In this document: positions 33,743 through 43,240 of the stretch, one piece after another
Numbering within the stretch: position 1 is the stretch's first letter
Layout of the letters: every line of letters starts with the position of its first letter
Assembly: GCA_024743115.1 (NCBI GenBank)
Contig: JANSXC010000006.1
Location: 1 to 64,000, forward strand
Origin: a bacterium
GTDB lineage: Bacteria > Planctomycetota > UBA1135 > UBA2386
Direction: 5' to 3'
DNA: 64,000 nucleotides
Position numbers and translations under genes: made by a program
Notes under the pieces: model-generated
The model's input: only the letters and a program-made list of their open reading frames with translations
Told to the model about the DNA's origin: nothing
Databases searched by the model: none

Positions 33743-34918
33743 TCAGCGCCCGCGTAGCGGTCGGACGATCAGGTCTTTGAGGACGAAGTTGCTGCCCTCG
33801 CCGACGCGCGTGACGAACAGGTCGTTGTGGTGGCGGATGAGTCCGAACTCGTCGAAGCACGCGACGCCGCCGCAGATCTCCATACCGAGCGCGATGAGCT
33901 CGCTCGCGGTGCGGCTGCAGTCGACCTTGACCTTGGCGGCCTGCTCGCGTGCCAGCTTGTTCTGCTCATAGAGGTTGCAGCAGTGCATCAGCCAGGTGAT
34001 GCCGCGCTCGAGCGCGATGTCCATGTCGACGATCACATCCTGCACGCGCTGGAAACGACCGATCGGCTTGTTGTCGAACTGCTCGCGCTCCTCGGCGTAG
34101 ATCCGGCACTTGTCGAGACCGAAGGCCAGCGACGCGAGCGCGAGCGCGGCGATGAACAGTCGCCCACCGTTGAGCGTCGTGACCATCACCTTGAAGCCCT
34201 CGTTCTCGTTGCCGAGGATCGCGTCGTGGGGCACCTCGACGTTCTCGAACATGATCGAGCCCGTCGAGCTCTGCTCCCAGACCTTCTTGCCCTGCATCTC
34301 CTGGTAGAAGACCCCCTTCTCGTCCATCGGGACGATGAAGCAGGTGGACCGCTTGCCGTTGGGGGCGTCCTTGTCGGTGAGCGCGTGCACGACGACGTGG
34401 CTGGCCCACGCGGCATTGGTCGACCAGCACTTCTCGCCGTTGATGACCCACTTGTCACCCTGCTTGACCGCGGTCACTTCCGGGTTGGCGGCGTCGCTGC
34501 CGCGGCCCGGCTCGGACAGGCCGAACACGAACATCCGTTCGCCACGAGCGAGCGCGGGCAGGTGCTCCTTCTTCTGCTCCTCGGAGCCGCAGAGCAGGAT
34601 CGGTTTGGCGCCCAGCGAGATCGCGGCACCCGGCGTGATCGCGACCGACTGGCTGTGGTAGCCGATCGCCAGGCCCATCAGCACGAGGTCGGTGTGGTCA
34701 CCGCCCTGGCCGCCGAACTCTTCGGGGATCGGCAGTCCGAACAGGCCGAGTTGCCCCATCGCCTGGATGCACTCATCGGGCACCAGCCGATGATCGCGTT
34801 CCCATTGCAGCAGGTGGGGGGCGATCTCCGCATCGGCAAAGTCGCGGACGGATTCGTAGAACGCGAGCTTCTCGTCGGGGAGCAGTTGCTCGAGGTAGGT
34901 GTCGATACGGCGAACCAT
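33743..34918 (-). CDS. Acyl-CoA dehydrogenase
   Basis: The protein has 391 residues. It shows acyl-CoA dehydrogenase signatures: F-G-L-S-E-P-G-R-G-S-D-A (FAD/substrate contact), W-V-I-N-G-E-K-C-W-S-T-N, R-E-Q-F-D-N-K-P-I-G-R-F-Q, and the putative catalytic glutamate in V-G-E-G-S-N-F-V near the end. The family introduces the alpha-beta double bond in fatty or branched acyl-CoAs, passing electrons to ETF. C-G-G-V-A-C-F replaces the more usual G-G-x-G-Y, so the acyl specificity is hard to predict. It is soluble and stands alone, without other beta-oxidation genes nearby. Confidence 0.92.
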   Translation of the reverse strand: MVRRIDTYLEQLLPDEKLAFYESVRDFADAEIAPHLLQWERDHRLVPDECIQAMGQLGLFGLPIPEEFGGQGGDHTDLVLMGLAIGYHSQSVAITPGAAISLGAKPILLCGSEEQKKEHLPALARGERMFVFGLSEPGRGSDAANPEVTAVKQGDKWVINGEKCWSTNAAWASHVVVHALTDKDAPNGKRSTCFIVPMDEKGVFYQEMQGKKVWEQSSTGSIMFENVEVPHDAILGNENEGFKVMVTTLNGGRLFIAALALASLAFGLDKCRIYAEEREQFDNKPIGRFQRVQDVIVDMDIALERGITWLMHCCNLYEQNKLAREQAAKVKVDCSRTASELIALGMEICGGVACFDEFGLIRHHNDLFVTRVGEGSNFVLKDLIVRPLRGR

Positions 34919-34970
34919 GTCGCGGCAGAGTAACGCGGGGCTGCCTCTGACGCGACGTTGGGTTCGCGGC

Positions 34971-37166
34971 TCAGCGCACGATGGCGCGCGAGCCGGCTCG
35001 GATCACGGTTTCGCTGTCGCCCGACCCGCCGGGCTCACTCTCGGCGCGCTTCGGCTCGAGGGCCGCGAGGAACGCGCGTGCGGCGCGATGGTCCGGCGCG
35101 ATCTCGAGCACGCGGCGGAACGCGGCGATCGCGGCCGTCGAGTTGGCCGAAAAGTAGAGGTTGTACCCACGCACGAGGTGCGCGGAGGCGTCGTACTTCT
35201 TGTCGGCGAGATACTTGTCCAGCGCGACCATGTGCTGATCGAACAGCTTGCGGTCACCGTAGAACTCGCGCTTGTCGACCTTCACTCCGGCCAGGGCCGG
35301 GTCGAGGCGCAGGCCCTCGGCGATCAGGAACGCCGCGAAGTGGTAGTCGCCGCTCGCGAATGCCGCGTCCGCGAGTACGAAGTGCAGCTGCGCGTCGTTC
35401 GGCGCGTAGGAGCGGGCGCGGGCGTAGGCATCGGCGGCATCTTCGAAGCGCCCGGCCTTGAAGTAGAAGTCACCGAGCTCGACGTACTTGGTCGCGAGGT
35501 CGGCAGCGGCCCGGTCTTCCGGCGAGACTGCCGGCGCCGGAACGGGGACATCGACGATCGGGTCGGCCGCGACGGGGTCATCGGCCGGAACCTCGACGAT
35601 GGCCGGTTCCGATTCGACGATGACCGTCGTGCTGCTCGGCACGTAGAGGAAGTTCGGGCAGTACGTCGAGTTGGGGTACCACCAGAAGTCGTTCCACACC
35701 GGCGCGCTGACGTTGTTCCACCAGCAGTTGCGGTAACCGAGACCCCAGTTCCAGGCCGTGGCAGCGAACCATGGGTGCCAGAGGTCGACACCGAAGCCCC
35801 AGCAGCCGCGGCCGCCGTTCAGCGACCAGAGGCCGCGGTTGAAGCCGTTGCCCCAGCCAATGCCCCAGCCGGTGTTCCAGCAGGGATCCCACCAGCCGCC
35901 GGCGACCGCGCCGAAGCGCGAGCCCCACAGGCGGGAGGTCGCACCGACGCGGCGGCCGAGTCCGCGCGCGATCGAGCCACCCACGCGGGTGCGGGGCACG
36001 AGGCGCGGCGCTGGCGTGACGCGCGGCGTCACGATGCCTCGCGGCGTGGCGCGCGGGTTGGCGCGGGTGGGCGAGACGAGGCCTCTGCCGGCCGTCGGGC
36101 GCGGCATGGCGCGTGGGCTGGTTGTCGCCCGGGGCGTGCTGCGCGGCGTTGCGCGCGGGGACGCGATGCCGCCGCGCGAGCCGGTTGCGCTCGGGATGCC
36201 TCGGGTCGGGCGCGGCGAGTAGCGGTTCGTGCGCGATGGCACATTGGAGCCGCGCGGCGAACGGATGGGCCGCGGCGCGCCGACCTTGGTCGGGCGACTG
36301 CCGGTCACATCGCGCGGCGTGTAGCGCGTCGTGGTTGGCGCCGAGCGCTGCCCCGGACGCTTGTAGAGATCGCGCGCGTTCGGTCGCGGCGTCGAACGCG
36401 TCGGCCGGTTCGTGCGCGGCGAGGTCGTGGTGCGCGGGGAGCTGGACCGCACGTTCGAGGGCGCCGGTCGCGCGCTCGAACGGATCCCGCTGCTGCCGTA
36501 CTTCGTTGTGCTCCGGGTCGACGAGCGTGGTGCCGCCCGACTGCCCGTGCCGCGGACCGAACCGCCGACCGGCGAACGAGTCGTCCTGGGAGTGGTCGAA
36601 CGGCTGCCGTACGATCGCGTTGCACTGCTGCGGGAACTGTTGCTGCGGGAACTACTGCTGCGAGAACTACCGCTGCGGGGATTCGTGACGCGCGAGCTGC
36701 TGCCGCGGTTGCCCGGATAGGTCCGGGTGCTCCGCGTCGGCGTGCGATTGATCGCGCGCGGGTTCGAGTTGGTCCGGGTCCGTGGCGTATACGATCGCGG
36801 TGTCGTGCGACTGCGCGGCGTCGACGTCCGCGGGGAGCTGGCTCGCGGTGACGTCGTGCGGGGGCGCGACACGCGCGGCGACGACGAGCGCGGCGAAGAG
36901 ATCCGCGGCGAGGCGCGCCGCGGCGAGCTCACGCGCGGTGACCGGCTGCGCGGCGACTGCACGCGCGGAGAACTGCGCGGCGAGCTGACGCGCGGGGCAC
37001 TGCGGACGCTCCGTGGGGAGCTGACCCGGGGCGCGCTGCGCGGGGCGCTGGCACGAGGGGCGGACGCGCGCGGCGAGGCCGACGCACGACCACGCTGGGC
37101 TTCGATCGGCTCCGCGAGCAGAAACAGCACGGGCAGGAGGGCCAGGGCGATGCGGCAGAGGTTCAT
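34971..37166 (-). CDS. Secreted Ser-Pro-Arg repeat protein with Trp/Gly segment and TPR domain
   Basis: The protein has 731 residues from ATG 37166, with signal peptide MNLCRIALALLPVLFLLAEP then I-E-A-Q. Residues 25-410 are almost wholly low-complexity S-P-R, T-P-R and S-S-R units (S-A-P-R-V-S-S-P-R-S and similar), highly basic with almost no acidic residues. Residues 415-510 are rich in Trp, Gly and Asn (G-G-W-W-D-P-C-W-N, Y-R-N-C-W-W-N-N). A short acidic/Val-Pro linker follows. Residues 545-715 form TPR-like helices (Y-V-E-L-G-D-F-Y-F-K-A-G-R-F-E-D-A-A-D-A-Y). The basic part could bind nucleic acid, acidic polysaccharide or the cell wall. Function is unknown. Confidence 0.8.
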   Translation of the reverse strand: MNLCRIALALLPVLFLLAEPIEAQRGRASASPRASAPRASAPRSAPRVSSPRSVRSAPRVSSPRSSPRVQSPRSRSPRVSSPRRASPRISSPRSSSPRVSRPRTTSPRASSPRTSTPRSRTTPRSYTPRTRTNSNPRAINRTPTRSTRTYPGNRGSSSRVTNPRSGSSRSSSSRSNSSRSSATRSYGSRSTTPRTTRSPVGGSVRGTGSRAAPRSSTRSTTKYGSSGIRSSARPAPSNVRSSSPRTTTSPRTNRPTRSTPRPNARDLYKRPGQRSAPTTTRYTPRDVTGSRPTKVGAPRPIRSPRGSNVPSRTNRYSPRPTRGIPSATGSRGGIASPRATPRSTPRATTSPRAMPRPTAGRGLVSPTRANPRATPRGIVTPRVTPAPRLVPRTRVGGSIARGLGRRVGATSRLWGSRFGAVAGGWWDPCWNTGWGIGWGNGFNRGLWSLNGGRGCWGFGVDLWHPWFAATAWNWGLGYRNCWWNNVSAPVWNDFWWYPNSTYCPNFLYVPSSTTVIVESEPAIVEVPADDPVAADPIVDVPVPAPAVSPEDRAAADLATKYVELGDFYFKAGRFEDAADAYARARSYAPNDAQLHFVLADAAFASGDYHFAAFLIAEGLRLDPALAGVKVDKREFYGDRKLFDQHMVALDKYLADKKYDASAHLVRGYNLYFSANSTAAIAAFRRVLEIAPDHRAARAFLAALEPKRAESEPGGSGDSETVIRAGSRAIVR

Positions 37167-37407
37167 AGGCGTTTCGTCGTGGGATGGTGGGCGGGAGGGC
37201 CGCCCGGTGTCGCCATATAGTGCAAGAAGGATACCGTGCCGGCGGTTTGCCGGAAGAATCCGTTCCCACAGGGGTTTGCGGCGACACCGACGAGCCTCAG
37301 CGCAGTTTTCGGGCCGCCGTTGTCCCGTCCGGAAGACATTCGCTGTCGCGTTGCCGAACTCCCGTCCAGGGCAGGCTTTTCGGCTCACCGCGCGGCACGA
37401 TGGCGGC
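37167..37407. other. Divergent intergenic region before SPR and DUF502 genes
   Basis: 241 bp with a TATAGT-like AT-rich patch near 37214 in an otherwise GC-rich stretch, a possible -10 element. No confident promoter or regulatory structure was identified. Confidence 0.35.
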
Positions 37408-38040
37408 ATGAAGCTGTTGGCGAAGCTGTTCCTGCGCGGGCTCGCGGCGATCCTGCCGCTGGCGTTGACCGCGGCGCTCGTCTGGTGGGCGGTGGTGGCG
37501 GGCGAGACCATGCTCCACGAGCTGCTGCTGCTGATCTTCGAGGACGCCTGGGTCGACGGCGGAACCGACGCAGACATGGTCGATCACGAAGGCTGGTACG
37601 TCCCCGGCATGGGGTTCGCGCTGTCGATCCTGCTCGTGATGGCGACCGGCGTGTTCATGTATTCGTTCGCGGTGCGCACGCTCTACGGCCGGCTCACGCG
37701 GTTGCTCGAGCATATTCCGGTGGTCAAGTCGGTCTACGGGATGATCGTCGACGTCGTGCGCATCTTCGGTAGTCCGGACGAACGGCCGTTCCGCCGCGTC
37801 GTGCTCGTGCAGGTCGAGAACAGCTTCGAGCAGATCGGGTTCCTGACGCGCGAAGACTTCGACGACATGCCGGAGATCGGCAACCGCAAGGTCGCGGTGT
37901 ATCTACCCATGAGTTACCAGCTCGGTGGCTTCACGATCATCGTCGACGCCGAGCGCGTGCGTCGCATCGAGATGTCGGTCGAAGACGCGCTGCGCTTCTG
38001 CGTGACGGCGGGCGTCAACCGGATCGAGCCGGAGGAGTGA
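37408..38040 (+). CDS. DUF502 family membrane protein
   Basis: The protein has 210 residues from ATG 37408, which begins MKLLAKLFLRGLAAILPLAL. There are two membrane helices, residues 8-32 and about 70-92 (F-A-L-S-I-L-L-V-M-A-T-G-V-F-M). The DUF502 signature I-P-V-V-K-S-V-Y-G-M-I-V-D-V-V and the later V-A-V-Y-L-P-M-S-Y-Q-L-G-G are plain. The biochemical role of the family is unknown. The frame is open upstream as an antisense shadow of the SPR gene and is not part of the protein. Its 3' end overlaps the histidine kinase gene by 26 bp, tail to tail. Confidence 0.85.
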   Translation: MKLLAKLFLRGLAAILPLALTAALVWWAVVAGETMLHELLLLIFEDAWVDGGTDADMVDHEGWYVPGMGFALSILLVMATGVFMYSFAVRTLYGRLTRLLEHIPVVKSVYGMIVDVVRIFGSPDERPFRRVVLVQVENSFEQIGFLTREDFDDMPEIGNRKVAVYLPMSYQLGGFTIIVDAERVRRIEMSVEDALRFCVTAGVNRIEPEE

Positions 38041-40108
38041 TGGCGGGCGGTGACCCGGATTCCGTTGCCCTGCTCCACTGAACGATCACGCGTTCGAGCT
38101 GCTCGCGACGGAATGGCTTGCCGAGGTAGTCGTCCATGCCGGCCGCCTCGCAGCGAATGCGGTCCTCGGTGCGGGCGTTCGCCGTGACCGCGATGATCGG
38201 GACGCGTTCGCGATTTCCTTCGGCCTCGCGACTGCGGATCTGGCGGGCGGCTTCGTAGCCGTCCATCTCCGGCATGAGGCAGTCCATGAGGATCAGCGCG
38301 TAGTCGCCCTTGGCCGCCGCCTCGACCGCTTCGACGCCGTTGTTGACGATCTCGACCTCGCAGTCGAGTCGCTTCAGGAACGCGGTCGCGAGGTGCTGGT
38401 TGATCTTGTTGTCCTCCGCCAGGAGGACGCGGCAGCCGGCGCCGCCGATCTTCGATGTCGGCGCTTCGTCGGCCGGGGCGTTCGCTGTGGGTTGCGTCGC
38501 TCGCAGCGGCATCTGGAACCAGAACGTCGAGCCCTTGCGGAGCCGACTCGTGGCGCCGATGCGGCCGCCCATGAGTTCGACCAGGCGGCGACAGATCGCC
38601 AGCCCGAGGCCGGTGCCGCCATAGCGGCGGTGGGTCGATGGGGCGGCCTGGGTGAACTCCTCGAAGATCTTCGCGACGCGGTCGGCGGGGATGCCGATGC
38701 CGGTGTCGCGCACCTCGGCCCGAATGCCGTCCGCGGCCGTGGTGATCTGCAGCGTGACGCCGCCCTGGTTGGTGAACTTCACCGCGTTGTTGACGAGGTT
38801 GAGCAGCACCTGTCCGAGGCGCACCGGGTCGCCTTCGACCTTCTGCGGCACGTCGTCGCCGAGATCGAGGACGAGGTCGATGCCTTTCGCGTCGGCCTTG
38901 GGGCGCAGCATGAGCAGCACGTCGCCGGCGGCACGGTGGAGGTCGAACTCGATGTGCTCGACATCGAGTCGACCAGCTTCGATCTGGGCGAAGTCGAGCA
39001 CGTTGTTGATGAGTCCGAGCAGGGCCTCGCTCGAGCGCTCGATGATCCGCAGGTGCTCGCGTTGCGTGGCGTCGAGGTCGGTCTCACCGAGCAGGCTGGC
39101 GTAGCCGAGCACGGCATTCATCGGCGTGCGGATCTCGTGGCTCATCGTCGCGAGGAAGCGGCTCTTGGCCTCGCTCGCGGCTTCGGCCGCTTCCTTGGCG
39201 GCCTTCAGTTCGGCTGCGACGTGGCGTTGTTCGGTGATGTCGCGGAACGCCCCGAGCACCTTCTTGACCTGGCCGTTCTCAACGACGGCCTTGCCCGTGG
39301 TGTTAACCCAGATGTGGCGTCCCGTGGCCGTGATCAACTCGAGTTCGAGATCGAAGGGTTGCCGATTGGCCGCGGCGGTTTCGATCGCTGCCTGGATCCT
39401 GGGCAAGGACTGCGGCGCATAGAACGCGATCGCGCTCTCGACGGTCGGCCGGTAGGTGGCCGGGGTCAGATCGTGGATGCGGTAGGTCTGATCGGTCCAC
39501 GAGAGATCTCCCGACGCGAGATCGATCGACCACCCGCCGACCCGCGCCATCTGCTGTGAGTCGTCCAGCAGGTGTGCCATCTCGCGCAACGTCGCGCTCA
39601 GGCCGTCGCGCGTCCGCGCCTGTTCCCGCAGTTCGAGCAACGCCAGGACCTGGCGCGCGAGCGCCGCGAGGGCCTCGGTCTGGCCGGGAGTCAGATCACG
39701 CGGTTCATGGTCGATGACGCAGACCGTGCCGAGAGCGTGACCGTTCGGGGTCACGATCGGCGCTCCGGCGTAGAACCGGGCGCCGCCCGGTGACGTGACA
39801 CCTGGATGGTCGCAGAACCTCGGGTCCTGACCGGCGTCGCGAACGATCAGAACGCCCGGTTCGAGGATCGCATGGGAGCAGAACGAGAACTCGCGCGGGG
39901 TTTCGTTCTTCTGGATCCCGAGGCTGGCCTTGAACCACTGCCGACACTCGTCGGTCAGGCTCACGAGTGCGATCGGGGCCTTGCAGATTTCGGCTGCCAG
40001 CGCGACGACGTCGTCGTAGGGCTGCTCGCTGGCGGTGTCGAGAATGCCGTAGCGCCGGAGTGTTTCGAGACGGGCGCTCTCGTTGTCTGGTGCAATCGCT
40101 GCGATCAT
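38015..40108 (-). CDS. Hybrid histidine kinase/response regulator (GAF-PAS-HisKA-HATPase-REC)
   Basis: The protein has 697 residues from ATG 40108. There is no membrane segment, so it is cytoplasmic. A GAF domain occupies about residues 10-165 (R-R-Y-G-I-L-D-T, E-F-S-F-C-S-H-A-I) and a PAS domain 195-300 (G-A-F-R-D-I-T-E-Q-R). HisKA follows with the phospho-acceptor in M-S-H-E-I-R-T-P-M-N near 322. HATPase_c at 430-545 has N-N-A-V-K-F, D-T-G-I-G-I and G-T-G-L-G-L-A-I. The receiver domain at 565-685 has its Asp in L-I-L-M-D-C-L-M-P-E-M-D-G. GAF and PAS would sense a small ligand or redox state; the output partner (Hpt protein) is not in the window. Confidence 0.92.
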   Translation of the reverse strand: MIAAIAPDNESARLETLRRYGILDTASEQPYDDVVALAAEICKAPIALVSLTDECRQWFKASLGIQKNETPREFSFCSHAILEPGVLIVRDAGQDPRFCDHPGVTSPGGARFYAGAPIVTPNGHALGTVCVIDHEPRDLTPGQTEALAALARQVLALLELREQARTRDGLSATLREMAHLLDDSQQMARVGGWSIDLASGDLSWTDQTYRIHDLTPATYRPTVESAIAFYAPQSLPRIQAAIETAAANRQPFDLELELITATGRHIWVNTTGKAVVENGQVKKVLGAFRDITEQRHVAAELKAAKEAAEAASEAKSRFLATMSHEIRTPMNAVLGYASLLGETDLDATQREHLRIIERSSEALLGLINNVLDFAQIEAGRLDVEHIEFDLHRAAGDVLLMLRPKADAKGIDLVLDLGDDVPQKVEGDPVRLGQVLLNLVNNAVKFTNQGGVTLQITTAADGIRAEVRDTGIGIPADRVAKIFEEFTQAAPSTHRRYGGTGLGLAICRRLVELMGGRIGATSRLRKGSTFWFQMPLRATQPTANAPADEAPTSKIGGAGCRVLLAEDNKINQHLATAFLKRLDCEVEIVNNGVEAVEAAAKGDYALILMDCLMPEMDGYEAARQIRSREAEGNRERVPIIAVTANARTEDRIRCEAAGMDDYLGKPFRREQLERVIVQWSRATESGSPPAITPPARSG

Positions 40109-40324
40109 CTGCGCTTCGACCCCTGGTGGTCGAGTCTGGTCGTCGGCCCCCGGAGTCGAGTTCCGGGGCGCGACACTCGGCCTATCGGCGATCCCGGTGT
40201 CAAACCTGGGTTTTCGCCGCGGCGCGCGCGCACGTTGCCGTGCCATGGGGAGGCTGCGACCGTTCGGCGGCCAAAGATTGGCCTCACGTCAGCGCGGCCG
40301 CCGCGTAGTATCGCGCGTTCAACC
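40109..40324. other. Divergent intergenic region between histidine kinase and DUF6797 genes
   Basis: 216 bp separate the two start codons. No gene or structured RNA is evident; both promoters must lie here. Confidence 0.45.
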
Positions 40325-43240
40325 ATGCGCACACTCGCGATCACAGCCATCTCGTTCGCCGCGGCTGCGTTGCCCGCTCAGGGCTCCGGCTGGCCCTATT
40401 CGATGGACTACGGGCCCTACCTGATGACGACGTTCGAGGGTGGTGGTCGTTCGGGGAACACGATGAAGGGCGTCGTTGTGCGCCTCACGGACGGCGACCA
40501 CACGGGCGCGGTTGCGTTCGATACCGAGATGCTGCGGCTGTCCGCGGCCTGGACGGACGGCTGGTTGCGCCTGCGGGGTACGGCCTACGACGGGGCGCAC
40601 GGGCCGATGGTGCGGTTGCGCGGTCGCAAGGTCGCCGAAACGGCGCTCGCGCCGGGTTGGGCGAAGGGTGGCGACTTCACGGATCCGCGGTCGATCAGCG
40701 ACGGGCCGCTGCCGCGCGACTGGGGGCAGTATCGCGGACTGTGGCTGCACGAGGATCAGGTCCTCGTCGGCTACCGCGTCGGCGACATGGACGTTCGCGA
40801 AGGTTATCAGCTGAAGCATGACGGCCGGGTCATCACGCGCACGCTCGAACTCGGTCCGTCGAAGCACGAACAGGTGTTCGTCGCCGCGGACGGTCCGACC
40901 GGCGCGCTGGTCGGTCGGCTGGAGATGAACGCGCCCGAGCGCGTCGCGATGCTGCAATGGATGCCCGAGCCCGATGGTTTCCCGGAGCTCGATGGCACGA
41001 CGACCGGTTGGTCCGACCTCGCGATGGGCGGGCCGTCGAACGGTGACTACCTGGATGCCAAGAGCGGCACGGGCGCGACGATCGCGGCGGTCGCGGGGTT
41101 TGCGCCGGTACACGGCAAGGGCGGCGGGCTCGCCGCGTTGCACGACGGCCGTGGCAGTGCGAACGAGGATGACTGGGGCGGTAGCTGCTGGTTCGACAAG
41201 CACCGTGTGAAGGGCAAGCAGACCGATCGCGGTCGATTGCACGTCGATCTGCAGAAGGCGGTCGCGATCTCACGTATCAGCACGTTCACGTGGCACCAGG
41301 GCTATCGCGCCTACCAGCGCTACGACCTCTACGGCAGCAACGCCGACGCCCCGGATCTCGCGGCGAAGGATCTCGAGGGCGCGGGTTGGACGCGCATCGC
41401 GAAGGTCGACAGCGATCCGCTGGGGCCGGGTGACAAGCATGGCGTCAGTCTCGCGAAGGAGGGTGGTCTCGGGACGTTCCGCCACCTGATCCTCGACGTG
41501 CATCGCGGCGGCGCGTTCTTCGCCGAGGTCGATGTCTTTGCGGGCACGTTCCGCGCCAACGTCGACGCCGTTGGTCGCGGCCGGCAGAACATCATGATGT
41601 CGATGCACGGTGATCCGGCCGACTTTGCCGTCGAGGAGAACCGCATCCTGGTCAAGGTGCCGCCGCACGATGCGCCGATCCGTCTACAGCTGCGCATGGC
41701 CGCGGGCACCGACGAGGCCGTCAACGCGCTCGGTGACGCGTTCGCGGCCGGCGATGTCGCGCCGCTGCCGACCCGGCCCGCCGCGAAGCGCTGGGGCGAG
41801 CCGATCGTCACCAAGGGTATCCGCGGTGAGGATGACGGCGCGTTTGCGGTGGATACGATCACGATCCCGTTCAAGAACCGCTTCGGTTCGCGGATGCGGA
41901 CCGGTGCGTTCGACTTCGTGTCGGCGACCAGCGCCGCTGTGTCGACGTGGAACGGTGACGTCTGGCTCGTCGAAGGCCTCGACGACGACCTCGACGAACT
42001 GCGCTGGACGCGCTTCGCGACCGGGCTGTTCGACCCGCTCGGGCTCAAGGTCGTGGACGGCGTGATCCACGTGCACGGTCGCGACGGGATCACGAAGCTG
42101 CACGACACGGACAAGAACGGCGAAGCCGACTTCTACGAGTGCTTCAACAACCAGGTGCTGATCACGCACGCGTTCCATGAGTTCGCGTTCGACCTGCAGA
42201 CGGATTCGGACGGCAACTTCTACCTCAGCAAGGGTGCGCCGGTGAATCCGGGCGGGCGCGGCTTCCAGCGCATTGCGCCGCATCACGGCACGATCCTCAA
42301 GGTCAGCAAGGACGGCGCGAGTATCGAGCCGATCGCTACCGGTATGCGCGCGCCGAACGGCATCGGTGTGCACGCCGGCGCCCACGGCACGTTCTTCACG
42401 TCGGGCGACAACGAGGGCACCTACATGCCGCGGTGTCGGTTGAACTGGTTCTACGAGCCCGGCTTCTACGCGGGCGTCAAGGACACCGCGCACCGGTCGC
42501 CCGTTCCCGACATGCCCGACCTGCCGCTGTGCTGGATGCCGATGGAGGTCGACAACAGCAGTGGTGGTCAGGTGCTCGTGACCAGCGACGCGTGGGCGGA
42601 TCTGAAGGGGTCGGTGCTGCACTGTTCGTACGGCACGTGTTCGCTCTACCTCGTGCTGCCGGAGTGGCCGAAGAACCACGAGGGCCCGGTGCAGGGCGGT
42701 GTCGTGCGCCTGCCCGTCGACTTCTCGTCGAGCTGCATGCGACCGCGCTTCTCGCCGCACGATGGTCAGCTCTACGTGATCGGTCTCAAGGGCTGGCAGA
42801 CGAGCGCCGCGCGTGAGGGCGGCTTCCATCGCGTCCGCCGCACCAAGGCGCCGCTCGACATCCCGGTCAAGCTGCGGACGTGTGACGAAGGCGTGTATCT
42901 GACGTTCCCGCAGCAGCTCGACGTCGAGGTTGCCGAGGATCCCGAGAGCTACAGTGTCGAGATCTGGAACTACCTCTACTCGAAGGCCTACGGCTCGCCC
43001 GAGCTGTCGGTGCTCGAGCCCGAGCGTGATGTCGAACGCGGCAAGAAGAACCGCGATGCGCTGAAGGTCACGAAGGCGACGCTCGGTCCGGATGGCAAGA
43101 CCGTATTCCTCGCGATCGAGGGCATACAGCCGGTGCACCAGATGCGGATCACCTGGAACGTCGACACGGCCGAGGAGGAGCAGTGCAAGGGCGAGCTCCA
43201 CAACTCGGTCCACGTGCTGCGCAAGAACTCGGGGTTCTGA
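40325..43240 (+). CDS. Secreted DUF6797/PQQ-dehydrogenase-like beta-propeller protein
   Basis: The protein has 971 residues. ATG 40325 was chosen for the signal peptide MRTLAITAISFAAAALPA followed by Q-G. Residues 25-260 match the DUF6797 region (Y-S-M-D-Y-G-P-Y-L, G-N-T-M-K-G-V-V-V-R-L). A discoidin-like or concanavalin-like part follows, then a propeller of the sugar-dehydrogenase type from about 490 (D-G-N-F-Y-L-S-K-G, M-R-A-P-N-G-I-G-V). Such proteins in planctomycetes and verrucomicrobia sit beside c-type cytochromes and are thought to be extracellular sugar or alcohol oxidoreductases. The next gene begins inside the stop codon (TGATG), supporting a complex with the cytochrome. Confidence 0.82.
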   Translation: MRTLAITAISFAAAALPAQGSGWPYSMDYGPYLMTTFEGGGRSGNTMKGVVVRLTDGDHTGAVAFDTEMLRLSAAWTDGWLRLRGTAYDGAHGPMVRLRGRKVAETALAPGWAKGGDFTDPRSISDGPLPRDWGQYRGLWLHEDQVLVGYRVGDMDVREGYQLKHDGRVITRTLELGPSKHEQVFVAADGPTGALVGRLEMNAPERVAMLQWMPEPDGFPELDGTTTGWSDLAMGGPSNGDYLDAKSGTGATIAAVAGFAPVHGKGGGLAALHDGRGSANEDDWGGSCWFDKHRVKGKQTDRGRLHVDLQKAVAISRISTFTWHQGYRAYQRYDLYGSNADAPDLAAKDLEGAGWTRIAKVDSDPLGPGDKHGVSLAKEGGLGTFRHLILDVHRGGAFFAEVDVFAGTFRANVDAVGRGRQNIMMSMHGDPADFAVEENRILVKVPPHDAPIRLQLRMAAGTDEAVNALGDAFAAGDVAPLPTRPAAKRWGEPIVTKGIRGEDDGAFAVDTITIPFKNRFGSRMRTGAFDFVSATSAAVSTWNGDVWLVEGLDDDLDELRWTRFATGLFDPLGLKVVDGVIHVHGRDGITKLHDTDKNGEADFYECFNNQVLITHAFHEFAFDLQTDSDGNFYLSKGAPVNPGGRGFQRIAPHHGTILKVSKDGASIEPIATGMRAPNGIGVHAGAHGTFFTSGDNEGTYMPRCRLNWFYEPGFYAGVKDTAHRSPVPDMPDLPLCWMPMEVDNSSGGQVLVTSDAWADLKGSVLHCSYGTCSLYLVLPEWPKNHEGPVQGGVVRLPVDFSSSCMRPRFSPHDGQLYVIGLKGWQTSAAREGGFHRVRRTKAPLDIPVKLRTCDEGVYLTFPQQLDVEVAEDPESYSVEIWNYLYSKAYGSPELSVLEPERDVERGKKNRDALKVTKATLGPDGKTVFLAIEGIQPVHQMRITWNVDTAEEEQCKGELHNSVHVLRKNSGF

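Noticed and set aside
36727-37407. R-G-E-L-T-R-G-type repeat frame on the plus strand before the DUF502 gene
   Set aside because: It is the antisense reading of the SPR repeats; the DUF502 domain starts at 37408 with its own membrane helix.
39806-40324. Upstream extension of the DUF6797 protein
   Set aside because: It is antisense to the histidine kinase GAF domain and a signal peptide begins at 40325.
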